From Cinnamomum chago (Eukaryota > Streptophyta > Magnoliopsida > Laurales > Lauraceae), in NCBI GenBank assembly GCA_038049695.1, contig CP142458.1:64327501-64391500 (forward strand): 64,000 nucleotides of DNA, written 5' to 3'. The notes under the pieces are model-generated. The model had not been told where the DNA came from and searched no databases. It saw only the letters and a list, made by a program, of their open reading frames with translations. A program made the position numbers and the translations under genes. Below, piece by piece: positions 12,786-25,477 of this stretch (the first letter of the stretch is position 1; every line of letters starts with the position of its first letter).

Positions 12786-12929
12786 TTTTCCATTAACTTC
12801 TTACGCCAATTTTTATTTTTATAATGAATAAAGTTTATAAAACTTGTACAAGTCAGTGTACATCATACATATATATTATACAAATGAAGAAAAATAAAAG
12901 AAGGAATGAATAGACTTAATAAGAATCAT

Positions 12930-12952
12930 GAGAGAGAGAGAGAGAGAGAGAG
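12930..12952. repeat. (GA)n microsatellite
   Basis: Uninterrupted GA run. Similar short GA runs occur at 4170-4190 and 13752-13770 in the same paralogous arms. Confidence 0.9.
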
Positions 12953-14836
12953 GAACAAATGCTAATTAGACTTCCAAGAAATGACAATCTACAAGTCTCT
13001 GCAATCTTTGAAGGTCAAGTTACCCAATGACAATCTTTAAGTTCTCAACTCAGAAACACATTATTTTCAATGCATGACAATTGCTTTGTTTTCTTTGTTA
13101 AACCCTAGTATTATATGCTCTTTGCTACATCATCAAGACATCAACCAGGTCAAGTACAAGCAGATGGACATTTCCGGTCACTGAGGTGCACGTCATATGT
13201 ATGGAGCACTCCGCACAAAAAATCAAAATCACTTAGCTCTATGTCTATATTTTCTCCATAGATCTGATCCTCATTTGTGCATCATACACATGCCCTTTAG
13301 TTTTCTTCAATAGAATGCAACATCACTAACTAGAATGTGCTTCAGTGCACTTGTATATGCAATTATCTTCACGAGGAAACGTCTTAGTGGCTGAAGATGA
13401 ACAACAAAACCATCGAAATCAAACAAATCCCTTGATAAGATGAAATGCCCAAGTCATAGAGTGCATCACTTCCTCCAAGTATGCATCCAGAACTCTGCAA
13501 GACAGAAAAGGATTAGTAATGATATAACCATTAATGTGAGTGAAAGGAAGAGCAACATTCAGCAAAGGACAAGTGGCCCTATCTGAAGACCTGATGTAAT
13601 TAACTACTGCTGATGGATCAAGAAAATATACCATGCATAATGATTAAGAAAGAGCTGCATTTATGGGGCCAGAGGGGCCTGCATGCACTCTAAGTGCAGG
13701 GCTGGATAGAAAATTTCCCAATGTGGAGGTTGAAAATGGCCTGGTAAATATGAGAGAGAGAGAGAGAGAGTAATAATATATGAAGAGCCGGAACATTAAC
13801 ATAATCAAGCAAAATAGTGCATGCTGAGTCTGATACAAAAGCCTAAGTTGCTGGCCTTACACTTCACTTCACTACTTAAAGTACTAACCAGAAAAGTCAG
13901 CTCTTGAGCAAAATTCTTAAACCATTTCCCACATGCAAATAAATCACTTCTCTTTCCTGCAGAATCAAATTCTTGGACGACCACATTATTCCATCAACAC
14001 AAGGCTCAATAAAAGTGCAGAAAAGGGCATCAGAAAGGTGCAGAATTTCTAATTACTGGTGCACCAAAAGCTGTCCTCAAGTAGGAAGCCAGCGCTGTTT
14101 ACGTGTTTATCAGTCCCTAAGTGGCTGGATTCCATGCTTAAGACTAGTAATAGAAAATTTGAGAGACCTGGAAGATCCAAGTGGCCCCAAGTTAGCCCTA
14201 AGGGCCCCATGGCTGAATACATACAGGGGGAAGACCATGTTCTGAGTACTATGAATAATAATGGTTAGGTATACATACACAATTTTCCAACACTTAATGC
14301 CAAAAAGTAAAAATAAGATTCTCCTATCATGGTTATCCCAAGAAACCTTTGTACCCCACCTTTTCAACTTGTCTTTTAGAAACCACTCTGCAACCAGGCT
14401 CATCCAACACTTGGAACTCACTCCACCATTATCCAACCATATCAACAAAACCATTAGAAGAGCGATGTTCAATCTCTAATATGGAAGGACAGGGACCGCA
14501 ATCAACTACCCATGTGTCCAAAATGATAAAACAACAACATCCTAAAAATACCAATTTAGTAAAGTTGCAAGAGACTGTGAAAAGCATACCAATTGGGTGC
14601 CTTAATTTTATTAAAGAGGGGTAAATGGCCATTATAACACATACAATTTGAGGGGGGTAATGTATTACCTCACTGCTCCTGATGAAGTTGTACAATAACA
14701 CAACAATGTATAAAAGCTCCAATTTAGAGTTCTAGATCATTGTGAGGGTTGGGATGACTGTGTTTTTTTAAAAAACGGTATTCCACTTTTCTATTTATGA
14801 AATATGATATAGTACGAGCAAATTCCACATAAGATC

Positions 14837-15238
14837 TGTTAGAACTTATAGGGAAAACGCGCAATCAACAACCTAAGCACCACACAATCACACACATGCA
14901 ATCCACCACACAGAGATTTACGTGGTTCACCATAAAGGCTACATCCACAGGGCTATGAGCGTTCTGCTCGATCTCACTATGAAGAAATTGGGCAACTCGT
15001 TACACAGATTCCCAACCGTCTAACACTTGGCCTACTCTCTCTCCCTCTCTCCACAAGTCTCAATCTCGGTCTCACTACGTCCCCCTTACAAGTTCTCTCT
15101 GTGTCCCCCTTATTTGCTTGCTTACTTACAAAGAATAACCCTAAGAGAGAATATAAAAGAGACTTTCCCTAACAAAGTGGGCCCCCAAGAAAACCATTCA
15201 ATAAAGCCTAATAAGGACCTTTTGAGCCAAATCCAACA
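14837..15238. mobile_element. Solo LTR, 402 bp, Copia-like
   Basis: Begins TGTTAGAACTTATAGGG and ends AAATCCAACA, with the TG...CA ends of an LTR. It contains the AGATTTACGTGGTTCACC block common in plant Copia LTRs. Paralogous arm 1 has an empty site at about 3685: the sequence runs from ACGTAAGGT straight to CTGTGGGAGCC, whereas here the matching halves flank the insert. The flanking duplication is imperfect (ATC shared on both sides). No internal region is present, so this is a solo LTR. Confidence 0.6.
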
Positions 15239-17993
15239 ATCTCTGTGACACTCACCTCTATTTAAGAATAAAAACATGCAAGTCTAAGGTCAGGTCCATA
15301 GAGTACCCAAACCCAAAGCCAAATTACTAGTAATAGGGGTCCCACTTGCCAACAATTCATTGGGTATGAAGCATAATGGAATGGAACATGGATCACCAAC
15401 ACCCGATTTTACAACATGGGTCCTTTGCGCATTCAGGCAACTGTTTCCATCCCTCCTTGTGGCCAATTCTACCATTTTATCCTCACCTACAAGGACCCCC
15501 TGGACACCCCCCCACCCCGGTTCCCTCCTACTCCTTCTAAGCCTATGTTGTGTATTAACTTATAGGGAAGTTCGGAAACCGAAAATTATACAATACATCA
15601 TAGAAAAAGGATAGAATGCTACAACTGATAGGCATTAAACTCTCAATTCAACTTCTCCACAAAGCAAAAGAGAGGAGTCCAACAAACTCCATCGTAACAG
15701 GGTTTCGTGATATTGCCCTCTCAGCACTAGTCCAAATTAGATCCTCATACAAGTGATATTATCATTGGATAAAAATCATCCTAAATTAACACACGAAAAC
15801 TTTTGGGGCCCTTAAATCGATAGTATCATCGTCAAACTCTGTTATTATTTTGATCAAATCTTATTCCTTTTTTTCTTTTTTTGAAAAATAAGAATAACTT
15901 TATTAACAAAGAAAAATAAACAAAATACAAGGAAAAACATATGGCCATTAACAAGGCAGGTGGTGACCCTGGGAACAACACGGGCTAGGAGAACAAATGC
16001 ATCAAGCATAATACACAATTACAAATCAGGCAACAACCCCATACATGAGATACCGTCCCTAGCTAGAAATTGACAACAACCATTCTCAACATGTGGAAAA
16101 AAGATACTCACATAGAGTGAAAATGCCCTTCAACTCATCCAATCAAGATCATATCTACCAATGACTAGGGCAACTATCCTTGGCCCACCAATGATACATT
16201 TGAAACTGTTATGTGGAAACAGGTACAGATTGCATACCTCCTTAGGCCACTCCAATCAACATGGCAAAAATTCAACTTCATACCCGAAGCCATAGTTTTC
16301 CTATGTGGTGAGCCGACTAGGAAATTTGTTGAGTTGACTCAACCTGATTACATATGAAAGACGGAAGGTAGAGTTAGACTCTATTTGGACGAGTTTTTGT
16401 TGAAACATATCCACCTGGTCGACTCAACATTCGGCTTAACTCATCCCATTTTGGCCAAGTCAGGTATGTCATCTCATGCCATTTTTTCGTTATTTGAAAA
16501 AATACAAAAATATGATAACCGCATATAAGCCTTACATAAGAAAATTGTATATGTTAAAACATACTTTAGTAAAAACAAAAGTATTGAAATAACAATCCAT
16601 ATGAAATTTATCACATCTCTTTTTAGTTATTTCAAACATTTATATCTATAAAAAAAATTATAAAATCAATTTATTGACACTTGCCTAGTTGACTTGACCT
16701 GACAATTATTGAGTTTAGTCAATTGACTAGGGAGAAAAACAATATCTAAGGTCACCTCATAATTTTCCCTAGAGTAAAGGATCAAGCGACCAAACCCATA
16801 TGCATTTGGATTACCCATTCCAAATTGAACTTTCACAATGCTTCTGAACCTTTAAACATGGGAAACTACTCTAATGGAACTTCTGTGAAACATAAACAAG
16901 AAGTTTTACCAAACCTTGTTCCAATGCTTTATCGCAACACTAAAAACTAAATAAATAAATAAGTGAAAAGTCTACATCTTACTACATCTTAAAACTCAGC
17001 TATTATCCATGTGATTAAATCGTAAAAGGCATCAAAATACAAAGGAAAAAAAAATTAGGTGTCCAAATCCTATTAGGAAAAAAAGAGACCACCTAATTTA
17101 TCCTTCAAAGTTCCAAATCCTATTTGAAGAAAGATAAAACAACCTCAATGTTCCAAAGAAAATAATGTAGGGAAGTGTCAAACTAGACTACCGCAAATGC
17201 TGAGAAGAGAATCATATTACGGTTTTCCCCATTATTTAAATTCATGAATAAATGGCATGGCGTGAGAAATCTCTACGTGAAAGCATTTTTTTTTGCAAGG
17301 TCCACTTAAGGTAAATCAAATCCCTATCATTACCTAGCCCGTGTATATTGGTACGTTAATATACTAAGCTAGTAAGAGTGATGTGGCCTCCAAAGATATT
17401 TTCATGGACAAAGATACCGCCTTCAGTAATGGCTTTTAAATATGAGATACATGTATATTAATCACACTAACGATATTTGATTTACGATATTTGATAAACT
17501 CATCAAAATGCAAGAAACTTGCTGACTTAATTCATCTCTCTCCAATTACAAAATTTATGTTACATTTTCCAAAGAAAAAAAAATCCTTGAGTAAAAAAAA
17601 AAAAGGAAGGCTCTTACATTTATTTTGATTTCTAATATCAGGTCTAACCTTATATATCCTTTAATAGGGGCAACCCCTAAGATTTAAACCACTCAAAATA
17701 ATTATTCTTGCCTGCAGTTGCCCTTACGTCAAATTTCATTCCAATCAAATTTGGTCCCACCATCAGATTGATCATAAATAAAGCCAAGTAATTAAAAATA
17801 AAAGGGAGTGAAATCATATGTATTACCCATGATCAATCTGACGGTGTCCCCAAAGCTGATTAGACTAAAGTTTGACCCAACGCCAATAAATGGGGGAATA
17901 ATGATTTGAGCAAAATAAATTTCACGAGTGGGTGCTAGCTAATGATAGATATATAGGGTTGGCCCCATTATTACCAATCAAAATAAATTAACA

Positions 17994-18073
17994 GACGTTT
18001 TTGTCATTTCAAAAATATTTAATAGGGTGTGCTGACATTTTTGTCATTTCAAAAATATTTAATAGGGTGTGCT
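17994..18073. repeat. Two tandem copies of a 40-bp unit
   Basis: The unit begins GACGTTTTTGTCATTTC at 17994 and again, with one base different, at 18034. Both copies end AATAGGGTGTGCT. Arm 1 has no second copy. Confidence 0.9.
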
Positions 18074-18556
18074 AGATTCTATCAAGAAGGTATGGGTTCA
18101 AAGAACCTATTTTATCATTCTTAGAGATCTGATTTGATGGGACGACTTTATTTATAATCATAATTTATTACTATAAATAACTCCATAGGAATATTAGCAA
18201 TACAAACATTTCAGTCAGCTGTTATTCTTAGTAATTATCAATACCATTATTAATGGGCCATAGTTACTGCTAGTGTTCAAGATGCATGCCTCCTTTTCAC
18301 TCTCAAAGACCCTCCTTCATCTCTTTTCAATCTCTCTCTCTCATTCACTGCTCTACTCTCAAGTCTCATGTCATTTTAATGCAGCTCTTTACTTCTGTGC
18401 TGCTTACTTTGACATGGAAATGCTGAACATGAAAAACTTAAACTTCATCCCAGTGTGCGGCTATAGAAATATAATCTTGCTTTTGCACTTACACATTGGA
18501 TTCCCTATTCACTTTGGAATTAATAACTTTTTTTTTGAATGGTACTTTGGAATTAA

Positions 18557-18558
<2 letters not shown>

Positions 18559-18617
<59 letters not shown>
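18559..18617. repeat. (TC)n-(TA)n compound microsatellite
   Basis: TC dinucleotides run from 18559 to about 18587 and continue directly as TA dinucleotides to 18617. Confidence 0.95.
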
Positions 18618-18619
<2 letters not shown>

Positions 18620-18836
18620 GTCAGCCAGGGTGTTAGTTAAATCTGTTTAAAGTGAAAGTCTCCAAGCTTCTACCTACTGTAGGTTATAAATCGACTTATG
18701 TAAAATAGGATCATTTTATGTGTTTTTGTTAGAGTTGCGCACTGTTGGTTTGGGTGGGGAGATCGAAGGCGACAAATGGAGAGGAGAAAGAGAAAGAGGA
18801 ACATTTGTTCAGGTTGAGTGAAAGATACAAAGCGAG

Positions 18837-19055
18837 AAGAGAGAGAGAGAGAGAAGAGATAAAGGTGTTCATTTGGGTTGATTCAGAGCAAGGAGGGAGA
18901 GAGAGAGAGAGAGTCCCACCTAATGAGTGGCCCAGATGGTGCAACAGGAAAAAATTTAGGATTGTTTGTCAAGCTTTATTTATTTATTTTTATTATTTTT
19001 CAATGAACATCCATGGCAAAACCCCCCTGATGAGTGTCCTAGATGATCTCTTGTT

Positions 19056-19091
<36 letters not shown>

Positions 19092-19092
19092 A
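18837..19092. repeat. GA-rich cluster of three microsatellite runs
   Basis: GA runs at about 18837-18861, 18896-18914 and 19059-19092 lie in otherwise GA-rich DNA. Open frames through them on either strand (RERERE or SLSLSL) are repeat translations and not genes. Confidence 0.85.
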
Positions 19093-20718
19093 GAGATTTA
19101 TAGTGGGTTGAGTTGAGAAAGAGAGATGGAAAAGAGAGCAAGATGGACGTTTGGAAACCAAATAGAGACATCGAGATGGGGAGGTGATTTGTCTGGAGGA
19201 TTTGAATAGGAAATTTAGAGAAAGAAATGGAAAAGAGAGGGAAAGAGGAATGTCTTGGAACAAGAGTGGAGAGAGAACCAGAGAGGTGATCTGTTGCACG
19301 ATTAATAGGAAATTTGACAGGCTTTTCTGGAAGGTGTGACTTTCAAAAACATATTAAAACCTTATCTTTGGACTTGTCTTCAAAGGATATTATTGGCCAA
19401 CATGCATAACTCCTTTGAGCGCATCAGCACACATGAGCTAACTACGTATAGGGTCTCCTCTCCTGCGCACCCATATCACGTGAGCCCTGTGTGGCCTCCC
19501 TGCTAGGGCCCACAGGGACCAACCTGAGCCTGCCCTGAACTAAACAAGATCAACCCAAATTTCACTTTCACTTGGAGCCAAAAGCCAAGTAGCACAGGAT
19601 AATTATATCCAAACTATTAGTGTTTACTATCTTATCACTCTAAGAGATCTTTTTCTGTAAGAGGACTCTACTAAGAAGCATCATTACTAGTATTAATAAC
19701 TCCATAGTCCATAGTTCTTTTTCTTTTAATTCTCAACTAAACTTTCTTTACCATAACTCTATTACTCATAACTTTAGAATACTTAAAAATCTATATGTAT
19801 TGAATCTTGGTTTCTCAGAATTCATGTTTGGGCTGTGACAAAAGTTTTATGCTGGGCGACGTACTGAATTATGGTATTTTTATTTTTTATTTTTTTTCCT
19901 AATTTTCTCTACTCCTTTCCTCTTTCTCATCTCATGAATTGCGTGAGCCTTTTTGCTAGTTTCGTCATGACTAGAGTGATATCTATCACTGGCATTTGAA
20001 CCACTAAATTGTTGGAGCGTTTAAATCAGTAGTTATTGCCATCCAACTATCATTTTTTAGTCAAATATAATTCACACACCTTTCCATCCCACTCTGCACC
20101 ATGATTGGTGGTAATCCTAAGTAGGCCATAAGGAGAGGAAGCACCTTATTATGGTGTAGTGTGATAAGCTCATACTACATCAGGCCCTCTGTTCATTTTC
20201 TTCCCACAGTTAAATAACCATCACAATAGAAAAATGTAATGCTACCATATTTATTAATGACAAAATATAGTGTACTTACGCATTAGTATAAGATGGCAGA
20301 TATTCCTACCAAACATATATCAGAACTCCAAACATAATCATAGAGACAAATAGGGAAGACAGAGATAGAAGCACATATTGGGTATAACTATTACAGTTTT
20401 TTTTTTATTGGTTAAGAAAGTTTCATTGATTAAAAGAACAGGATACAATAATCCATATGGTACGGGGGGCAAACCAAGAAAATTTGCACCCTTTTCTAGA
20501 GAAATTTGGCATGAGTACATCTATTTATGTTTCATTCAATCATACAAATAGATGGGCTAATGGGGAAAGAAAAGAAGAGACTCGGAGTCCAATGGGTTCC
20601 ACATGAACAGCCATATAATAAAGTAAGCTAAATGAAACAAATGTCTTCAAACAAAAAAGAACCAAAACATGTAAAGAAGAAGACAAGAGGAACAAAGTAG
20701 TGATTGTTCGCACCATTT

Positions 20719-21921
20719 TCACGGTCGAATCCTCCTGTGCGCATCGGCCAGAGAGCATAGGGATTCCGAGAATGGGTTGACCTGTAACGACATATTATAG
20801 TAGCTGGAAAAGAAAATCTCCAATTCCCTGCTATTAATATCACAGCGGAAGAAGTTTCTATGGCTTCTAAGAAAAACAACATCCAAATTTGGCTGAAAAG
20901 CCAGGATATCCATTGGGTCCTGTGGATCCTGCCAGCCACCTGGTAATCTAAAGTCATTAAGGTCGATTTTACGCATCAAGACCCATTTAGAGTCCACCCC
21001 ATCAATCTTCCATACTCCCATTTCCAAACCACTGTGGCAGGCACAAATAAGACACCCTTCAGACTCTCCCAAAGACCCACACTGAAAGAACCATGAAGTG
21101 AGCAAATCAGTAGGTAAGTCAAGCACCTTAAAATACTCTTCCTTGACATCAAACATCAGGACCTGCGAAGGATTTGCTGGCAAGAACAGAGCTCCATTTA
21201 CAAACACACAGGACTTTTCCTCCGACAAACAAAACTTGATGTCCTTTAAGCAGGCATTAGATTCTACCCATTGCCCAGTCCTAGAAGAGTAGACACAAAC
21301 ATTCAAATCCATCAATGGGATTTTCTCTTCCCACCCCTTTGAAGGGTCTATCATGATATCCAATTCTGAATGCTGAGTACGACCATGGGTAGTTGCAAAT
21401 TCAAATACTTTATAGTGACAGCAGAAGACATCAGATGGTTCATCCAAAACCAATGCAGACTTCAATTCAATATTACAATTACCATAGCGTTTGGGCGGTC
21501 GAGGCAGATGCACCCATTGCCGAGTGACGGGGTTGCACACATAGTACTCATGTCGATGATACCTCTTGTTCTTGGTAGAGCAGAGTAGGAACCCATCGCG
21601 GATATCATGAACTCGGGTGTTTGGATGGCATGGCAAGAACCACAGCATATCGCTTATTACAATATTGACGCCGATTTCAACATTGCGGAGATACCGAAAG
21701 AATTCAAGATATCCCCTGTAGACCGCCTGGAGGATGAAAAGGCCAGAGAATGGCCTTGGCCTTGTTGGAGAGTGAATCAGGGTTGAAACCAAGAGGTGAA
21801 ATGTCTTGGAAACAACTTTGCACATGACTAGGCGTTTGGGGGGCAATCTTGAAAGGATATCCATCAAGATATCATTGTCCAAGATGAAGATATTGCCCTC
21901 TGATGCTCTGCAAACTGCCAT
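20719..21921 (-). CDS. F-box protein copy B, intact, 400 aa, single exon
   Basis: Predicted SCF ubiquitin-ligase specificity subunit. The start is the ATG at 21921-21919, giving MAVCRASEGN, because this aligns with the starts of copies A, C and D; the same frame is open further upstream only through a GA repeat. The F-box spans about residues 13-50 (DNDILMDILSRLPPKRL, then the family motif LIHSPTRPRP). The C-terminal ~300 residues form an F-box-associated/beta-propeller-like region with YYVCNPVTRQWVHLP, VCVYSSRTGQWVES, GALFLPANPSQVLMFDV and DILAFQPNLDVVFL. No intron is needed. The protein has the length of copy D. The upstream region carries a 223-bp tandem duplication with G-box motifs. The substrate cannot be inferred. 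Functionality is inferred from the intact frame only. Confidence 0.85.
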   Translation of the reverse strand: MAVCRASEGNIFILDNDILMDILSRLPPKRLVMCKVVSKTFHLLVSTLIHSPTRPRPFSGLFILQAVYRGYLEFFRYLRNVEIGVNIVISDMLWFLPCHPNTRVHDIRDGFLLCSTKNKRYHRHEYYVCNPVTRQWVHLPRPPKRYGNCNIELKSALVLDEPSDVFCCHYKVFEFATTHGRTQHSELDIMIDPSKGWEEKIPLMDLNVCVYSSRTGQWVESNACLKDIKFCLSEEKSCVFVNGALFLPANPSQVLMFDVKEEYFKVLDLPTDLLTSWFFQCGSLGESEGCLICACHSGLEMGVWKIDGVDSKWVLMRKIDLNDFRLPGGWQDPQDPMDILAFQPNLDVVFLRSHRNFFRCDINSRELEIFFSSYYNMSLQVNPFSESLCSLADAHRRIRP

Positions 21922-21964
21922 TCTATTTCTTCCTGACGCAAGACTGAGGAAAGAAACTATTACT

Positions 21965-22008
21965 GATTGCTGATGAAGAGAGAGATTGAAACAACAATCA
22001 AGAAGTAG

Positions 22009-22098
<90 letters not shown>

Positions 22099-22234
22099 TT
22101 GGGAGGGAGGGAGAAATGGAGTAGGGTCACGTGAGAGTGAGAGAGATTGAAGTAAGGGATTTGGGAGGGAGGGAGAAATGGACGAGGTGATTGCTGATGA
22201 AGAGAGAGATTGAAACAACAATCAAGAAGTAGGG

Positions 22235-22266
<32 letters not shown>

Positions 22267-22403
22267 AGAGAGAGAGAGCGAGAGAGAAGAGAGAGAGAGA
22301 TAGAGAGAGAGAGATTGGGAGGGAGGGAGAAATGGAGTAGGGTCACGTGAGAGTGAGAGAGATTGAAGTAAGGGATTTGGGAGGGAGGGAGAAATGGACG
22401 AGG
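21965..22403. repeat. Tandem duplication of the copy B upstream/5'UTR block with GA runs
   Basis: Unit 1 (21965-22187) and unit 2 (22189-22403) share the start GATTGCTGATGAAGAGAGAG, a GA-rich core, GGTCACGTGAGAG, and the end AAATGGACGAGG. They differ mainly in the lengths of the GA runs. The block lies just upstream of the copy B start codon, so it sits in its 5'UTR or core promoter. GA/CT-rich 5'UTRs are common in plant genes. Confidence 0.9.
22128..22349. promoter_or_regulatory. Two G-box (CACGTG) motifs upstream of copy B
   Basis: Perfect CACGTG palindromes at 22128-22133 and 22344-22349, one in each unit of the tandem duplication, about 210 and 425 bases upstream of the copy B ATG. G-boxes are bound by plant bZIP and bHLH factors. 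Use of these sites is inferred, not shown. Confidence 0.4.
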
Positions 22404-22869
22404 AGGGTGAGGTCAACACTTTTGAGTCCTTACCTTAGTGATATATGGACAAACTTTTTTACCAGAATTTTGGATATTCATGAGAATATTCAAGGAATAT
22501 CATAGAAATTATCTAAAATTCTAACAAAAAAATTTGTCCAGATAGACTTTTTGTTATTAAATCATGTATAAAATGTGACTACGGAGGTTTTAAGTGCAAA
22601 AGTTTGCCTTTATCCTTGGACATGGCCCAGCCAATGGGCCACATTTGAGGCCCCCATTTCTTCAGCAAGATTTCTTGCTAGAACTCGTCATGCCGGGAAT
22701 TTCTGACCATGACATGTTGGCTTTCCCCTTATCATTCTAAATTCCATCCACCTAAAAACAGGACTCATTCATATCCTTTGGATTTTTTAGAATACCAACC
22801 TCATTTTAAAATTCTCTAATAGGGAGGAGGAGATTTGGAAATTTCATGCAAGGGACAACATTTGGACAA

Positions 22870-22873
<4 letters not shown>

Positions 22874-22907
<34 letters not shown>
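22874..22907. repeat. (TC)n microsatellite
   Basis: Uninterrupted TC run of 34 bases, just before the LINE fragment. Confidence 0.95.
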
Positions 22908-22910
<3 letters not shown>

Positions 22911-22939
22911 CTTATTCCGAAGAAAACTTGCCTTTTTAT

Positions 22940-24035
22940 AGTAAAACTAATGCGAAACTTTCTTTGGTCAGTAGATGAAACCATATTGAGAAGTGTTTTT
23001 GTTCGTTGAGAAAAGGTATGCCTCCCTAAAGCCAAAGGTGGGCTAGGCATAAGAAGAGTAAAAGATGTTAATGATGGATGCATTCTTAAATTAGGTTGGG
23101 CAGTTGTCACTACTTCCTTCCCGCGGGCTTCTTGGTTTAGTTATTGTTATTACTAAAACTTGACTCATTGGCACTTGAGAACCGCAAAGGCAGGTTCTTG
23201 CATTTGGAAGTGGATTAAGGCCATCTCTCTGATCCTTCAAGGTGGTAGCAAATGGAAGGCGGGTAATGGCTTTAGGATGAGCTTATGGCATGATGGATGG
23301 GTCGATCACGATTCTATCGCAACTATTTTTCCGGACCTCCATCTCTCCCCTTTTCCCAAGGTCTCAGCCATGATAAAAGAAGTCAAATGGAGAATCCCCA
23401 ATTCGATTCCCCTAGTCCTCCGAGTTCATATGCAGCGCGTCAACTCAATTCCGATAGCACCCAACACGACTGGTCTTCTGACCTAACTGGATGGTGAGTT
23501 CTCTCTCTTGACATCTTGGAGTCTCGTCCGTCATAGAGCTCCAATGGCCATCTAGTCTAACGTGGTTTGGAACTCTTGGGTTCATCCCAGAATAGTGTGT
23601 ATGACCTAGCGTCCAATGCACAGAAAAACCCTTGGGCGAAATCAAAAGGGATGTTCCTAGCTTCAAGATGCTCAATCCGTACATCTCAAGAGGAAACTAA
23701 TACTCATCTATTTTTTAATGCTTTTTTTTTACGGATCCATCGTTGTCTTGGCTTTGATAAGATGGCACTCGGAAACGGAAAGCATATATTGCTACAAATC
23801 ATCCTTATCCGTTGCATTGCTTACTTGTGACTCAATCAAATTTTCTAGTGGAGCCCACATCATATTCCGCCGCTCAGAAACATGCACAATGGTGCTTTGC
23901 CATGGCAGAAGAGTCTAATTCACTTCTTAAGCAAGGCACATGGACATTGTGTTAGTTTGTATAGTCTCAATCCATCAGATGATGTAATAAATTGATTAAT
24001 TTCTTTATTTATCAATAAAATTATGCTTTCCTCTC
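22940..24035 (+). mobile_element. L1-type LINE 3' fragment, degenerate
   Basis: Conceptual translation in shifting frames gives blocks typical of the end of plant L1 ORF2: KVCLPKAKGGLGIRRVKD, then LKLGW, then a WK..GNG..LWHDGWV region, then a zinc-knuckle-like LASRCS..TSQEETNTHLFF block near 23660-23720. There are several stops and frameshifts. The sequence ends near 24010-24035 with TTTATCAATAAAATTATG, which resembles a LINE polyadenylation end. The reverse transcriptase core and endonuclease are absent, so this is a 5'-truncated dead copy. Confidence 0.65.
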
Positions 24036-25477
24036 ATGAGATGAATGGTGTTTTGTTAATTTTTGCACATAACCAATACTTATGACATGATGGTTTATGA
24101 GATGAACCGGGTCTCATTAGTATATTAGATGTGATATATGTGTATGGATGAGATCCACATACAGGAGACATGTGTCATAAATCTTATACTTAAATATCTT
24201 CACAACCAATGATGAGACTATGCATCTCATCTGATAAGGTTGCAGCACTTTGATCACTATGAGATTGTATGATTTGTCTCGATCATCAGAATATAAGATT
24301 CTAGATCATGGTGCTGGTACATTGGATGTATTGAAGAACCATAAGACGCACCTTATGGAATATTGTCTTTATTTTAAGGTCAACTCTCATAGTTCCCTAG
24401 CAATAGGCTCTCAATCCTGAGACATTAATGAACTCAAGTTTATGTCTATTCATTTTCTTTGAGTCACCAATGAGTGAGGTCAACTGTAGGTCAACAGCTC
24501 GGTATCTTGGGTACGTGATAGTAGAACTGTGGGAACATTCGATGGTCAAGATGGAATCTATCTATATTAACCCCTTGTGCCAATTAATAGATTTATCATT
24601 AGGAAGTGCGCACCCATCTTGATTAAGAGTTAATTAGATAGTACTGATTATCATTGTGATTAATTGGGGTTCAAGGATAATAAGATGTGGATCTAAAATT
24701 AGAAATGACAAGTGTAATCCAATTGATCCATGGATATTGATAGAGGGGTCTACTTGTGGTAATTGAGAAGTTTAGGGTCATCTTTATAAATTTATTCCTA
24801 AAACTGGAGTGCAATTACATTTATATAGTGGTGTTATTTGTAATTAATTATGGGCCCGGATTGCACATGAGATGTTGGGTCGCGATGTCCCAGTTGAAGC
24901 CAGCTTTCTATGGAATCCCTAGTGGTCCCCACGCTAGCCTAAGATATTAGAAAGTTACTAATCCTACTTGAACTCTAAAAATAAGAAATTAGAAAGTTAC
25001 TATTTCTATTTGAAGTGAGACTTCTAATAGTGGTAATAGTAGGAAGAGAAAGTTACTAATTATTGTGGAATTAAGACTTCTATTTCAATTAGTAAGAGAA
25101 GAGGTTGCCAAGCTATAAAAGGGGAATCATGGGGTTGGACATCCAATAACTTGGAGTGCACGCCCAACCCCTAAAAGTGTGCAAGAGTTGCACTAGTCTT
25201 TCCTTCTCTCCTAGTTTCTCTTCTAAAAGTGTGCAAGAGTTGCACTAGTCTTTCCTTCTCTCCTAGTTTCTCTTGAAGATTCAACCATTTTTCTTGAGAA
25301 AAGAGATCTGATAGCCGGTCATAGCGTAGAAGACAACAAGGTCTTTGAGATACTAATTTGCTACAAGAAGAGTTCTCGTTCAAGCTTATTGTCTTCTTCT
25401 TCATTAGAGCACTACCGGACTCCAAAGATATAATCTATTTCTCTATTTGTTGTGGATTATTTTGGTTGCATGGTGTG
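24036..25477. other. Unclassified non-coding DNA, probably retroelement-derived
   Basis: No gene or recognised domain. A 52-bp unit starting CTAAAAGTGTGCAAGAG is tandemly repeated at 25171-25222 and 25223-25274. The sequence resumes after the 25478-29635 insertion (29641-29800) and then runs into the plus-strand Copia relic, so it may belong to that older element. This is an inference from position only. Confidence 0.4.
25171..25274. repeat. Two tandem copies of a 52-bp unit
   Basis: Units 25171-25222 and 25223-25274 are identical by eye, each starting CTAAAAGTGTGCAAG and ending CTAGTTTCTCTT. Confidence 0.95.

Larger units (their letters stand above)
12953..20539 (-). other. Non-coding downstream arm of F-box unit B (paralogous segment 2)
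   Basis: Collinear with 1-8303 over most of its length (see that entry for matched intervals). It is interrupted by a private solo LTR (14837-15238), a 40-bp tandem duplication (17994-18073) and GA/CT/TA microsatellites. No gene is supported. On the minus strand both arms share a pyrimidine-rich tract ending TTGCAG (13495-13500 here, 363-368 in arm 1), which resembles a 3' splice site. Confidence 0.7.

Noticed and set aside
21922..22221. 100-codon N-terminal extension of F-box copy B
   Set aside because: It is a translation of the GA/CT repeat (SLSLSL); the paralogues start at the internal ATG at 21921.
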